Below, piece after piece: positions 1 through 11,250 of a stretch of DNA of 64,000 nt. The stretch covers positions 31,848,908-31,912,907 of the forward strand of contig OY759219.1 of assembly GCA_963662175.1 (NCBI GenBank), read 5' to 3'. Within the stretch, counting starts at the first letter, position 1. The number at the start of each line of letters is the position of its first letter. The notes below the pieces were generated by a model. The model searched no databases. It worked only from the letters and a program-made list of their open reading frames with translations, and was not told the DNA's origin. The position numbers and the translations under genes were made by a program. Source of the stretch: Aradus depressus (Eukaryota > Arthropoda > Insecta > Hemiptera > Aradidae).

Positions 1-1127
1 TATATCAGGTAAGGAAGGCATTGAAATTTCAGTTATTTTAAAAGTAGGAAAAGATCTGTATTTCAATTTATTTAACATTCTCATGTCACCATTAGTACAT
101 TCAATTTGTTGATTACACACTTATTATTTGAAGCATGTCACATGTAACTTAGTTTATCTTGTTTAAATTTTAATGATTATATCTTTAATTTTTAGTTTTA
201 TCTTAGTTATTAGAAAGAAAATATTTCAGAACAAACAAATTCCTAACTGTTAACCCATGGGGTTTTCCTAGTTGAAATTCCAACCCCTTGGCATATAAGA
301 ACGGTTCGCTCTCAGCAAACTGGCTTAGTTTATAACTAAATCTAGCGAAGGTATCATGTCGAACTGGTAGTATATATACAATTTGGAATAGACTATTTCA
401 AAAATAAATTTGTTTTATTTATTTGAAAGTTTTTGGGCTTACTCAAAGTTCAAGTTGCACTTTGACTACCATCTCTAGTTTTATCGATGCTCTATGGATT
501 GCACTTGAAGAGGAAATGTGCGGATTATTGCTAATTGCTAGTAAATAGCAAGCTTCAATAGGGACTCAACTCAAAAATAACTGCCGATGTAATGAATTTA
601 TCGACACAAAATTTAGTATGAGGATTTGGGAGCCCCTATGTAAATCAACTATTGAATATTAGCGCAAATCGGCTGATTTTGAAGGGGGAGTGAAAAGTTA
701 ATTGATTAATTCTTTCTGGGGAAATATATTGTCGGTGAATCACCGGCGACTTTTTTTTCTCTTTAAAAATTGGCTTATTAAATAAGTTTTCATATTTTGT
801 TGTTCACTGTTTTATGTCATTTTTATTTCTCTGTTGAGTACGTTTGCAAATTATTTAATTACAATTTTGCATTTAAAAAAATATAAAACCCATAATTTTC
901 TAAATTTTCAAAGAATTGTGTTTCCTTTTGGTCGTAACTGCACATATATTATCAATAGTAATTAAAACTACGAGATTCCTATACTAAAGGATCGTTTTAT
1001 TGTTGGAGATATATAGGCTCTTTGCAAATATTGTAAAGACACATTCACAAATTGAACTTGTTTTACAATTATCATCAACTACTTAGTATATTTATAATAT
1101 TTTTTTAATTAATAACAATTTTTCTAG
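1..1127. other. Upstream intron sequence of PMPCA
   Basis: AT-rich with no convincing exon. The recognisable parts are a repeat B piece at 557-757 (reverse orientation) and ordinary low-complexity sequence. Confidence 0.5.
557..757 (-). repeat. Repeat B, terminal part
   Basis: It matches the other repeat B copies from the module motif TAACTGCCGATGTAATGAAT to the terminal GGTGAATCACC hairpin, which sits beside a T run. It lies inside the PMPCA upstream intron. Confidence 0.75.
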
Positions 1128-1221
1128 ACACTTCATTGACAGACAGCCCATCTGGGGCAGCCCTAATTCTCCTGTGAAGGTGGACGATTCTGTGGCGCAA
1201 TACACTGGAGGTATTGTTACG
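1128..1221 (+). CDS. PMPCA: PMPCA exon with SVAQYTGG
   Basis: The acceptor is a tttctag ending at 1127 and the donor is gtaata at 1222. The first base completes a codon from an upstream exon outside the window; 31 codons follow in frame. [10 protein letters not shown] is the conserved strand just before the middle domain of alpha-MPP. Confidence 0.9.
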
Positions 1222-4200
1222 GTAATAATTTTAATTAATATATAAAAAAAAATTGTGTGTTTGTATATTTTATTTTATCTTTTCTCACGGGACGTAAGAA
1301 CTTCCTGATATATTGTCGTGAATAAGACACTTTTGGACGAATTATAACAAATATAATAATTTAAATTATAATTAAAAACTGTTTAATAGAAATAAAAGAC
1401 GTTGTCTTCCCACTGTTTTATTTATACCAGAACCGGTTTTCGACGCAACAGCGTCATCATCAGTGGTTCATCTACCATAGAATAACAAAAATATACAAAT
1501 AATAAAAAGTATAAATAATTCCTAAAGCATCAGGGTACAGAGTAAAATTATAATATAAACTTACCCACCCACACAGCACAGCGGTTGGAAGATAACTGGC
1601 ATAGCTCTAAGGGGTGGGGGAAGCCAGGTTCACTCACTCTCTCAACATGCATGTTTTTGTTATTCTATGGTAGATGAACCACTGATGATGACGCTGTTGC
1701 GTCGAAAACCGGTTCTGGTATAAATAAAATAGTGGGAAGACAACGTATTTTATTTCTATTAGAAATCTCGTCCCACAACATCTTACTATCACATATAAAA
1801 ACTGTTTCTACTGTGTTATTATGTCTCATGCCCGGGCTTTAACTACGAGGTCATTTCGCCTACCAGGGTAGCTCTTTCGTCACTCTGGTGAACATGAGCC
1901 CGACCCTACTGTGGGAGTCCTAAATTTTGCCTACCCTAAATTTTTATTCACCTAGGGCAGGGGTCTTTAACGAATACCTGACATCGTACAGGCTCGGGAC
2001 CATGCTTAACGTCCCATCCGAAGGACGGCATGCTTCAGTTTATTTTACCTCCCAGATAAAATAAACTAAGGGCCTCGGCCGGGTTTCGAACCCGCGATCT
2101 TGAGCTCAGAAGCCAAGCACGCATACCACTGAGCTTCCGGCGCCCGCTTTTAACTTATATAAGATTATAACCATTCCGCAAAAATGATTGATGAAAAGAA
2201 AACCGCAGACAGACATACATATAAACAAAGGGTCCGACCATATAACACCCTATTTTTTGAGTTGGAGGTTAAAAATAACAGAGACTTTGTCATCAAACAA
2301 CCAGTTTTACTATACTTTGAAATTGTCTCTCCGAGTTAAATAAAATGTATTTGCTTTAAAAGGCTCATTTGATGTATTTATTTTCAGGAGGACTGTAAGA
2401 TCCCGCAGCACATGGGACCGAGTGGGCTGCCGGAGCTGGCCCATGTAGTGATAGGCTTGGAGGGGACCAGCCACCATGATCCAGACTTCATCCCGGCCTG
2501 TGTCCTGGGTGTAATGATGGGGGGAGGGGGATCCTTCTCTGCGGGAGGTCCTGGCAAGGGCATGTACACCAGGCTCTACACCAACGTACTCAACAGGTAT
2601 CTTTATAGTATTATAAATGTTCACTTTCTTATACCTATAGTATAAGGAAGTTATTGTGATCGTGCGAAAATCCGAGATCGTGGTTTCAACTGATTTTCAC
2701 GTTTCAAGGTCCCCTGAATACGTTTTGACCGTGATGTCTCTCTGTGCCTATGTGTGAATGTGATGAAAGAGTTGTGAGCTCTCTACCGCAAAAATGATTG
2801 TACGAGTAGTTATAAACTTGAAATTTGGAATGAAGGGATCCCATGTGCTAACTTAGATTTTGAGACCACTTTACTCCGGGGCCTAAGTACATTTCACAAG
2901 ATACCGCTTATGTTTATGACCTAATCAAAACTCTTTTCAAGTAATAGTTGTAGGAAACATTTAAATACTATTTTCGCAGGTAGTCCGCTTTTTGAGGTAC
3001 AAACCGTATTGAAATGTAGGTTTGAAACACTTTTAGACGTTTCCTTGATTTACCCGAAAACAGTTTGCCCTATCGAAAACTTAATTCTTACCAAAAATAT
3101 TCCTTATAAAATTTCCAATGGCTAACAAGTCCTCAGATTTGAGATAGGCTCAATACGACAAAATTTATAGCGCCCCGAAGAATGTGAACTAAATGTCTAT
3201 AAGGAATATATCTAAGTAATTTTAAAAACGTAACTCATAGCAAGGAATTTTAAAAAATAGTTTTATTATTGGTAGAGGTTAGGTTAGATTTTATGACTCA
3301 TGCCCGGGCTTTAACTACGAGGGCATATCGCCTACTACCAGAGAGCTCTTTCGTCACTCTGATGGACATGAGCCCGACTCTACAGTGGCAGTCCTAAATT
3401 TTGCCTACCCTAAATTTTTATTCACCTAGGGCAGGGGTCTTTAACGAGTATCTGACATGGTACAGGCTCGGGACCATCGCTTAATGTCCCATCCGAAGGA
3501 TGGCGTGCTTAAGTTTATTTTACCTCCCAGATAAAATAAACTAAGGGCCTCGGTCGGGTTTCGAACCCACGTTCTTGAGCTCAGATGTCAAGCATGCATA
3601 CCACTGAGCTACCGGCGCCCTCGATCGATTTTATGAAAAATGATAAAAATGAAGAAAAAAATATGTGATGTGGCCATTACTTTGTTACACTAACCACGCT
3701 CACAGATCACTCTATCCCCCTCTCTTAAAATCATTTCTTTTTGTCTCTTTGTGCAGAGAGTAATCTTGAGTGTGGACATTCTTATACACTGTAATGCCAG
3801 TATGAAAGAAGTTAAGAAGAGTTCAGTGTTCTCCTTCTTGGCAGACGACGCTTCCCTGTTACTTATGTCTTGAGCTGGCTTTGTCCCCCCCCAGTCCGCA
3901 ACTCGAGCACATCATGCCTTTATTAACTTTCCCTGTCTAGGTACCATTGGATGTTCAACGCGACAGCCTATAATCAGACCTACTCGGACACGGGTCTGTT
4001 CTACATCCATGCCAGTGCTCCTCCTAACCATGTGAGGGGGATCGTGGACGTACTGACCCGGGAGATGGGTAACATGGCTGGCGAAGTGGACCAGGTTGAA
4101 CTCAAGGTATGTCTCTCCGCTTTTTTCTTGAAATGAAAAGAAATTTTATTATTCTGGGACCAAGGTCCCCTGAAAATATTTACGTAAATCAAAAAGACTA

Positions 4201-7200
4201 GACAGTTGTGAGTACATATAGTTAAATAAAAAATTAACATGAAAAACATAAAATTAACAGCTTAATTGTGAAGAAAAAGTACCTATATAAAAAGAAGAAA
4301 GTACATATGTAAAGAAGAATCTATATAAATGTGAATAAAAAAAAAATAAATTAATATAAATAAACAGAGTATAATACAATGATGGTTAACTATAAAAGAG
4401 AAGGAAGGATGCCAAAGAAGGTTTGAAATAAAATTAATTTTAGAAAGTAGGGGATAGATAGAAAAAGGGTGAAGAGAAAGAAGAAGAAAGTTATAAATAG
4501 TAATAATAAAATAAGATACAATAAAAAATAAGTGAATGAATGATAGAAATATATAAATATGTAAAATGAACAAAATAGGAATAATATTTATTATGATAGA
4601 ATAATTTAAGAATTATGGGGAAATAAAATATAATAAAAATAAAGAATAAAAAAATGGGATAAGTAAATAACTTAAATAATTAGATAATTTATGTTGACGA
4701 ATGGGAAAATACGGGGGAGAAAGATGATGAACTAGTCAGAGGGGAGTGGCTTGTTTAGCGAAGAGGAAATGGAATAGGGAGGATTTGAAGGAGGCCATGG
4801 AAGAAGAGTAACGGATTGAGGGAGGCAGGGAGTTCCAAAGAGAGGAGGCTTGGACAATGAACGAATTGTGGAAGGCAGAGGAGCGATGGGAGGGGATGAA
4901 GAGGTCTGATAGACAGGATCTAGTGTGCCTCTGGTGAACAGAGGACTGGAATTGAAACATTTGATAGAGGTAGTGGGGTTCTTTGGATTTAAGCATTAGG
5001 AAGAGGAAGGAGCCTAGGAGGTAGTTTCGACGGTAGGGGGGTTTGAGCCATTTCAAGTTGGAGTACCAGGGCAAAATATGAACGTCTCTAGGGACATCGA
5101 AAACAAATCTGATGTGGTTGTTCATCTGTGTGTTTCTTAGTCTGTAAGATGAAAGTTTATCTTTGAAGTTGATCAATGAGGGATTTTAAATAACAGACAA
5201 TATATAAAACAATTATTTTTCTCTGAAAAACATAATATGTGAATAGTTATTTACCCACTGTATATATATTTTTTATTTCAGAGAGCCAAGACTCAGCTGC
5301 AGTCGATGATCCTTATGAACTTGGAGTCGCGCCCTGTTATGTTCGAAGACATCGCTCGACAGGTTCTCGCCACTGGAAAACGTAAACAGCCTGCCACCTT
5401 TATCAAGGAAATAGGTGAGGGGTGTTTTCCACAATAATTACATATTACTTACTCAGCTGTAGGAAGTGAACTTCGATGCGGAGTTTCATGTTTTCCGATC
5501 TCAAAACTAACTTCCGATAGAATGAATGTATCGAGATGAAATTGTTTATGTGTATTTTCAGCCAAATCGAACATAGGCAAGAGAGGGATTAGGGGAGAGG
5601 CTTAACTCAAAAACTATTTTAACTGCGGTTGTATTGAATTTATTGACACAAAATGTTATATGTGAATTCAAAATCCCATTAGGACCACACTTTATAATTT
5701 TCTGTAGACTCGGCAGAAGGGAAGGGGGGCGCAACTCAAAAACACCAATAACTGCTGATGTAATGAATGTATTGATATGAAATTTCATATATGAAATCAA
5801 AACCTAATGAGGACGTAAACTGTTGAATTTCAGCGATATTGGTTCAAGGGAAGGGGGGTCAATTGAAGTATGGGATTTAGCCTCTAGTTAGTTATTATGA
5901 CTCATGTCCGGGCTTTAACTACGAGGTCATATCGCCTGCTACCAGAGCGCTCTTTCGTCACTCTGGTGGACATGAGCCCGACTCTACTCTGGGAGTCCTA
6001 AATTTTGCCTACCCTAAATTTTTATTCACCTAGGGCAGGGGTTTTTAACGAGTACCTGACATCATACAGGCTCGGGACCATCGCTTAACGCCCCATCCGA
6101 AGGACGGCATGCTTAAGTTTATTTTACCTCTAAGATAAAATAAACTAAGGGCCTCGGCTGGGTTTCGAACCTGCGATCTTGAGTTCAGAAGGCAAGCACG
6201 CATACCACATAGCCACCGGCGCCCGCAGGAACGTATGTAACTATCATTATTGTTAGTATTGTTTTTTAAATGTTTTTTATTTTTTTCCATGTAAAATAAT
6301 ATATTGTTCAATTGTTTATTAGAAAACGTGACAAAAGAGGACATAGAACGAGTCGGGAGAAGGCTCCTCAAGTCTCAGCCTAGTGTAGCTGCAAGGGGAG
6401 ACATCAGGTATGTATTATGTTTAATTTTACTTCCAGACCCCTCTAACGATGAAACCTATTGATTTTCAGCCAAATCGACCAAAGGCAAGAGAGGGATTAG
6501 GTGGAAGGCCTAAACTGCCGATAGAATGAATATACATACATGAAAATTCATATGTGTGACCAGAACCTCATAAGGACAACACCTATCGATTTCGGTCGAA
6601 ATCACATTGACAACATTATTTCGTTGTTAGGAATATCAGAAATCACTACTTTAGATTCTAGAGACAATCGGCCTGCGGTAAGAGATATAAGAAATGTAGG
6701 TTTTTGAACGCGAGAGAATAGAGAATGAGAATTGAAAAATAAAAAGAGACGCTGTTTATGACGCTAAGCAGGCGTACCTTTGTGATTCATTATCAGTAGA
6801 TTGGGTATTAATATGAAAATGTTCCTCCGAACATGATGCAACGCTTGTAATTTCTGAACTTCTGAGACGAGCTCCAGGAGGCGGGGTGGAGAGCGCTCCA
6901 GCCAGCCCAACGATCCCAAACTGCCACTCTCTCAGAATTCAAAAAATGAAGTGCTTTCACTCGACCCTATGCGCAAACCATGATTTTGTCCAATTTTTGG
7001 AATGTAGGGTGTTTCTTTAATCGGCCCAGATTATACACTGTGTTTTCAAAAAAGGACACTTTAATCCACTTTTTGGGGGATGAACTAAAACACTGGTGCG
7101 GAGCTGGGAGGTGTTCAGCGCGTCTCATATGTTTGTAACTCATTTACCAGCTTAGTCCCCATGTTGCTCAGTGCGCGCAAAGTAGTTTCATTTTTTTTAA

Positions 7201-7602
7201 AAGTCCTGTCTGTCTATTTGTCGGTTTGTCAACACGGTAACTTCCGATAGAATATATATATATCGACAAGAAATTTTATATGTGTATCCTGATACCTCTA
7301 AGGTCGACACCTATTTATTTTCAGCCAAATCGGCCAAAGGGAGGTGGAAGGGGAAGCTTAACACAAAAATTCTAATAACTGCCGTTCTAATGAACGTTTT
7401 GACACTGAATTTCATGTCTCAGTGATACGTGAAGGCCTCATTTCGTCGCCCAAATTATTAATATTTTATTGATAATTCTTCAGATTTGATTATTGAATGT
7501 ACTAAATGTTGCAGGAGGTTACCCGAATTGGCAGAGATTCAGACAGCTCTTCAGGAAGGCGAGGCAGCTATCTCCAGAAGACGTCTTACATTGTTTACTT
7601 AA
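1128..7602 (+). CDS. PMPCA: Mitochondrial-processing peptidase subunit alpha, C-terminal half, six exons
   Basis: Non-catalytic alpha subunit of the matrix protease that removes presequences from imported mitochondrial proteins. Exons: 1128-1221, 2388-2596, 3941-4106, 5282-5414, 6323-6407, 7515-7602 (TAA stop). Every junction has AG/GT and the phases join without a break. About 258 residues are visible. The diagnostic substrate-binding loop is in the second visible exon ([15 protein letters not shown], encoded near 2512-2560). Other family signatures are [28 protein letters not shown] and a C-terminal [11 protein letters not shown]. No zinc-binding HxxEH is seen, as expected for alpha. The N-terminal exons lie upstream of the window; nothing in 1-1127 is a convincing exon. 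The introns hold SINE-A copies, a LINE tail and repeat B, with no damage to the coding frame. The identification is recognition of the family; expression is not shown. Confidence 0.96.
1387..1763. repeat. Penelope-like palindromic element with hammerhead-like motifs
   Basis: Inverted arms of about 108 bases (1387-1494 and 1652-1760) surround a 155-base middle. Each arm carries CTGATGATG, a GACGC/GCGTC stem and CGAAAACCGG, followed by a conserved tail with GTTGTCTTCCCAC. A rearranged copy is at 56247-56500, sharing the CACAACATCTTACTATCA boundary. Terminal hammerhead-type motifs are known from Penelope-like elements; no reverse transcriptase is present here, so the class is inferred. Confidence 0.6.
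1821..2145 (-). mobile_element. SINE-A copy, nearly full length
   Basis: A tRNA-derived SINE whose head (box A, box B GGTTCGAAACC) lies at the high-coordinate end. It carries the family body: a TTTATTTTA hairpin, CGTCCTTCGGATGG and a CCAGAG/CTCTGG hairpin. It sits in a PMPCA intron. No clear target-site duplication was found. Confidence 0.85.
2388..2596 (+). CDS. PMPCA: PMPCA exon with the glycine-rich loop
   Basis: The acceptor ttttcag ends at 2387 and the donor gtatct starts at 2597. The exon encodes [12 protein letters not shown], then [16 protein letters not shown], the flexible loop that binds presequence substrates, then RLYTNVLN. It ends with two bases of a split Arg codon. The sequence between 2412 and 2645 also reads open as one ORF, but the last 16 codons are intronic. 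Confidence 0.96.
2645..3130 (+). repeat. Dispersed repeat C
   Basis: The region from GTGCGAAAATCCGAGATCG through GGCCTAAGTACATTT and GAAATGTAGGTTTGAAAC recurs in reverse orientation at 41041-41380 and in part at 45270-45398 and 57778-57830. No ORF or terminal repeats were recognised. Confidence 0.55.
3278..3621 (-). mobile_element. SINE-A copy with TTAGG-like tail
   Basis: Full family body with a tRNA-like head (GGTTCGAAACC in sense). Its 3' tail reads GGTTAGGTTA on the + strand, i.e. CCTAA units in the sense direction. It is intronic in PMPCA. Confidence 0.88.
3655..3805. repeat. Dispersed repeat D fragment
   Basis: A stretch around AATATGTGATGTGG and ACATTCTTATACACT resembles parts of 37830-37925 and 56640-56880. 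It may be the 3' part of a non-LTR element. No coding content was recognised. Confidence 0.4.
3941..4106 (+). CDS. PMPCA: PMPCA exon [18 protein letters not shown]
   Basis: The acceptor is ctgtctag at 3933-3940 and the donor gtatgt starts at 4107. One base completes the split Arg codon and 55 codons follow, including [11 protein letters not shown] and the acidic end VDQVELK. This matches the third domain of the MPP alpha family. A LINE 3' end begins about 30 bases into the next intron. Confidence 0.95.
4137..5190 (-). mobile_element. LINE 3' end with ORF2 C-terminus
   Basis: The reverse-strand ORF at 4736-5176 (about 146 codons) ends in [20 protein letters not shown], the typical C-terminal tail of LINE reverse transcriptase proteins. 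The remaining sequence, an A/T-rich 3' UTR with AGGGGACCTTGGTCCC near the end, is shared with a second copy at 27215-27870. The insertion is 5'-truncated and lies in a PMPCA intron. Confidence 0.8.
5282..5414 (+). CDS. PMPCA: PMPCA exon [20 protein letters not shown]
   Basis: The acceptor ttttatttcag ends at 5281 and the donor gtgagg starts at 5415. There are 44 codons plus one base. [18 protein letters not shown] is the most conserved helix of the C-terminal domain in MPP and UQCRC proteins. Confidence 0.95.
5455..5880 (-). repeat. Repeat B, three modules
   Basis: Three successive modules, each starting near AACTGCxGxTGTAATGAAT or its variant and containing a TTTCAGCxxAATCGG-like core, run in tandem at roughly 130-base spacing. 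The short reading frames here are not conserved between copies and are not treated as genes. Confidence 0.75.
5894..6224 (-). mobile_element. SINE-A copy
   Basis: Near-complete body and tRNA-like head. The 3' side reads AGTTAGTTATTATGACTC on the + strand, the alternative tail without CCTAA units. It abuts repeat B sequence and lies between two PMPCA exons. Confidence 0.85.
6323..6407 (+). CDS. PMPCA: PMPCA exon [15 protein letters not shown]
   Basis: The acceptor ttattag ends at 6322 and the donor gtatgt starts at 6408. Two bases complete a split Glu codon. The exon encodes the helix that ends in [12 protein letters not shown], conserved near the C terminus of the family. It leaves a split Arg codon (AG|G). 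Confidence 0.93.
6434..6612 (-). repeat. Repeat B, partial modules
   Basis: One and a half modules with the core TTTTCAGCCAAATCG, just downstream of a PMPCA exon. Confidence 0.6.
7205..7470 (-). repeat. Repeat B, two modules
   Basis: It contains ACTTCCGATAGAATATA, the core TTTTCAGCCAAATCGGCC, then AACTGCCGTTCTAATGAA. It ends about 45 bases before the last PMPCA exon. Confidence 0.7.
7515..7602 (+). CDS. PMPCA: PMPCA terminal coding exon
   Basis: The acceptor gttgcag ends at 7514. The exon encodes [20 protein letters not shown] and a short basic end, then TAA at 7600-7602. This length and the LPELAEIQ motif are usual for insect and vertebrate alpha-MPP C termini. Confidence 0.94.
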
Positions 7603-7799
7603 TGTGGAGACAACAAAATATATCTTTATATATGAATCCTTGTAAAACTTTATCTTATTAATAGCTTTCTACTTCTTTTCGTTATATATATATATTATAG
7701 TGTAAATATGTGTTATATACGATCCGTGTAAAGTGTTTAGCAAAAATATGAAAACAAATTTTAAATGATTACTTTTCACTGGTTTGTTTCTTTATAACA

Positions 7800-7805
7800 A
7801 ATAAA
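7800..7805 (+). terminator. Poly(A) signal AATAAA of PMPCA
   Basis: This is a canonical AATAAA about 198 bases after the PMPCA stop codon, in an AT-rich 3' UTR, followed by T-rich sequence. It is the most likely cleavage signal, but transcript ends are not visible from DNA. Confidence 0.6.
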
Positions 7806-8500
7806 TAATTTTTGTTTTAATTTATATTTATTATTATTTTTCTTTATTCAATTATTCAAAAAAGTGAACCTCCTAGATGTGATGAATTTAAAAATCGCTG
7901 CAAAACATTATTGTTAATAATTGAGGACCTTAGAAGCCAAGGGATATAAGCGATCGATTTTGAGAAAAAGGATTTAAGTCTATAATTGTAAGTATATTAT
8001 ATTTCATTCTTCTATTTTGTTCAGAAGATAAAGATAATTATAAGAAACTCTGTGGAACAATAGAAATTGTGATAACTGTTCTCTTGATGCTAAGCCTAGA
8101 AGTTTATTATCTTTAACATTTATTGAATTTGTATCCATTGACTTTTAGGATCCTCAATTAATTCTGGTGCTTACTCATCGTTTTTAGAGAAAAAAAAAAT
8201 CCAGGGAACAAATTATTGAGTAGAATGCTGTTCATGTGCAAACTAACTTCAATGATGGACTTTGTGGGATCCGACAATTGTCATCTATGAGGTGGCTGCG
8301 TAAATGAATATATATATATATCCATTTCGAATGCACCAAAATTTTAAAGCGATTTTCTTGCAGGAATGTGTTACTCTTAAGGATTTGTCAAGAAAAGTAC
8401 AAAAAGATTTTTTTTTTTTTTGAACGGAAGGCGAGGTACGGATGAGGAGTAAATTACTTAATGATTTAGGGGGAGGGACATTTTGACCGGGGAAGAAACA
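7806..8500. other. Downstream spacer, no recognised gene
   Basis: AT-rich. A weak inverted pair (ATTGAGGACCTTAGAAGCCA near 7919 and CTTTTAGGATCCTCAATTAA near 8142) recalls the inverted pair at 59305-59568. Nothing else is supported. Confidence 0.35.
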
Positions 8501-8504
8501 GAAG

Positions 8505-8760
8505 TCCAGGAAAGCTTTCCCACGCCAGATGGTTGACTACAGCAAACAGAATCTTGAGACTGTATGTAGCTACTCCAACTCAAACTTTAAAAGAGCTCGC
8601 AACTTTCATTGTAAAAGTGTATGCTCCTGGCTGGTTCAGGATCAAGTGCAATCCAAAAGTTACTAATGGAACTACGAACTTGTGGGAGACTATAAAGAAT
8701 TGCACTTATCTCTCGAAAATTGTATTCGAATCCATTCAAAACAATGCAGACTGAAACCTG
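8505..8760 (+). pseudogene. Inverted partial copy of the 8.8-9.6 kb ORF
   Basis: About 250 bases encode the block ARWLxTANRILRLYVATxTxTLKELATF, then VYAPGWFRIK. They match, in opposite orientation, the homologous part at 8972-9233, with a few substitutions and in-frame gaps of 6 and 12 bases. The copy ends with a stop soon after the match. The two arms could pair in a read-through transcript. Confidence 0.75.
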
Positions 8761-8794
8761 TAACTTCCACATCATGCCAAGAAATCATATCGAT

Positions 8795-9585
8795 CTATTC
8801 TGATGCTCCAAAATCTATTTTTGGGATCTGAAACATTCTCACTTGTTTGCTGGTTCGTTTTCTAGATCGAGCGTTGATAATACGTCTTAAAGCCAGTTTC
8901 TTTATATGCTCTCTCTTATCAACCAATATGGATAACAGCATGTTTTCAGGGTGAGCAAAGTATGCATTGTTTTGGATGGAGTCGAATACAATTTTCTGAT
9001 TTTTCCCAGAGAGATAAGTGCAACTCTTTATAGTCTCCCACAAGTTCGTAGCTCCATTAGTAACTTTTGGATTGGACTTGATCCTGAACCAGCCAGGAGC
9101 ATACACTTTTACAATGAAAGTTGCGAGCTCTTTTAAAGTTTGAGTTGGAGTAGTAGTAGCTACATACAGTCTCAAGATTCTGTTTGCTGTAGTCAACCAT
9201 CTGGCGTGGGAAAGCTTTCCTGGACTTCTGTTTTCTAATTCTTGGGATATTTTCCCAGTCGAAACTGCCTTGCACATATCATAAAGATACTGTTGGTCAG
9301 TACTCAAATCATTTTTATTGCCATGATCGATCTGATCAATGACAAACTCTATGGGCTCAAACTGAACTAATTTCAAAGTATGACATGTTGTTAAGCTTCG
9401 ACAAACAGGCCCAACGAATCCTTTCGGTCCACCAGTAGGTCCATCTAGCTTTTGCAATAAATGCCACAAAGGAAGTTCATTCGAATGCAATTGGCAAATG
9501 ACCCACTGCAGAGGTCTACCAAGTTTCTCTTCCAGTTTCCTAATTACACCTTTGTATTTTCCTGTGTCATCAATGTGATGAATGA
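8795..9585 (-). CDS. Repeat-associated protein of unknown function (HARWLTTANR family), incomplete
   Basis: The reverse frame is open from about 9585 to the stop at 8795, some 260 codons. Visible motifs in order: LGRPLQWVICQLHSNELPL, DGPTGGPKGFVGP, DLSTDQQYLYDMCKAV, LSHARWLTTANRILRLYV, VYAPGWFRIKSNPKVTNGA, FAHPENMLLSILVDKREHIKK and LALRRIINARS. Proteins with this motif series occur in many copies in arthropod and cnidarian genomes and look transposon-derived; I cannot name a superfamily. No good start codon is visible and the 5' end is probably lost, so this is more likely an element fragment than a host gene. Confidence 0.6.
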
Positions 9586-9589
9586 ATCT

Positions 9590-11250
9590 TCATAAACGTT
9601 GACACATGCCTTTTATTTATTTGCCTTTGAGGTAATAATAACAAAAGGAATAAGATAAAGTTTTGATGACACTTTAAGTAAATATAACTGAGGCCATAAC
9701 TGAGAGAAAAAAAAAGAAAAAAAAAAAAAAAAAAAAAAAGTAAATATTGAGAGGAAATATTGAGTTATAAAAATGTTGAAAATATCGGAAATTTCGGGAA
9801 ATTTGATGAACTTTGGGCGTAATGCGCAGACTGAAACCATAATCTAAAATGGTTTAAAAAAATTCTTTGTATATTTTAGGCCTTGTTTTGCCATTTAATA
9901 ACCACCCGTCATCAATTTTTTCATTTCCAATTCTTTAAACATTTTTTTGAAAAATCTAAAAATATTAAAAAATGTCAAAACTTTAAGTCAAATGCGCAGA
10001 CTCAAGATGACGTCGTAAAAATGAAATATTTTACAGGATTGTTACTAAGCCTCATACACAGTCACTGAAAGGTACCCGTTTCCGAAAATCAAAAATTCAT
10101 TTTTTTCACTCCACCCTACTGTACACTCACTGTTAATAGTTAAACATATTCATTCTATCTTTAACATATATCAATAAGAAGAAAAAGTAAGTACATATAC
10201 ACTTAGATATAATCTATATAATAATACGAGTGGACACGACAATAACTTGATAAATTAATAAAGTATATATAAGATAGAAGAATACCTAAGAATAAAGAAG
10301 ACTAATGAAGAGAAGAAATACAAAAAAATAATAAATAAAAATAGAATCTTTAGTAAAAAGAAAAAGTGACTAAAATAAGAAAGTGGTGATGGAATGAACC
10401 TGACAACCCAGTGACCTGGCATTGAATTTTAACTGAGTGAGAGACAAGTGGACATGAAATTAGCAGAGTACAATAGCATACATAAGTACTTTTTTTTTAC
10501 ATCTCACTGTCTCAAAATTGCGACGATTTGAAATAAGAAATTCTCTACAACGTTTGACTGAAGAATATTTTTGTTTTAATGAATTGTGAACAAGATAAGT
10601 AGGAAAATGTAAAAAGAAAAGTAAGATTTTTCAGCGGTAATTTAAGTTAGCGTATTTCCAGGGCACCCACTACTATTTTGTGTTTATTGTCTTCATGGAA
10701 GGTCATATTAGCTGCATTCAAAGACGAGAAGTACAAAACAGTACCTACAAATTAACAGAGGTGTTCATATAGAGTTCGTAAGGCGCTATTATTCTGAACG
10801 ACATATCTCGGCTTCTAATTTTTAAGGAGAACATGAGAGAAAACACTATATACCTAATGTGTTTCTGGCCGAAAATGATGAATTTCAAATTTTAACGCGA
10901 AAGTACGAATTTTTTTAGTATTTTTTCAAAGCATAAAAATATTGTAGCCACAAGGTCTTTCTTATACCAATTACTCCCTCCCAAAATCTCGATCCAAATT
11001 TTGGCTGATATAATAAGGCCACAAACAAATAAGAAAAAAGGAACTTCAAATTAAATTTCATTTGTACTTTAAATATATATATTTATATACAAGACGTCTC
11101 TTGTTATAGTACTACAAACACTCAACAGAATGCGTTGTATACAACTTAATTCGGTAAACTTGTCTTAAATGTAAAATAAAATTTGCGTGCGCACTTCCTT
11201 GGTTGAAAAGATGAAATAATAACAGAAATATGTATCATATGTGTTTATTT
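9590..11250. other. Spacer without recognised genes
   Basis: It holds an A-rich run at 9712-9739, a loose duplication around ATGCGCAGACT (9818 and 9988), and unclassified AT-rich sequence. I see no exon with splice signals and coding character. Confidence 0.4.

Noticed and set aside
4283..4573. 96-codon reverse ORF
   Set aside because: Low-complexity Ile/Leu/Phe/Tyr translation of the AT-rich LINE 3' UTR.
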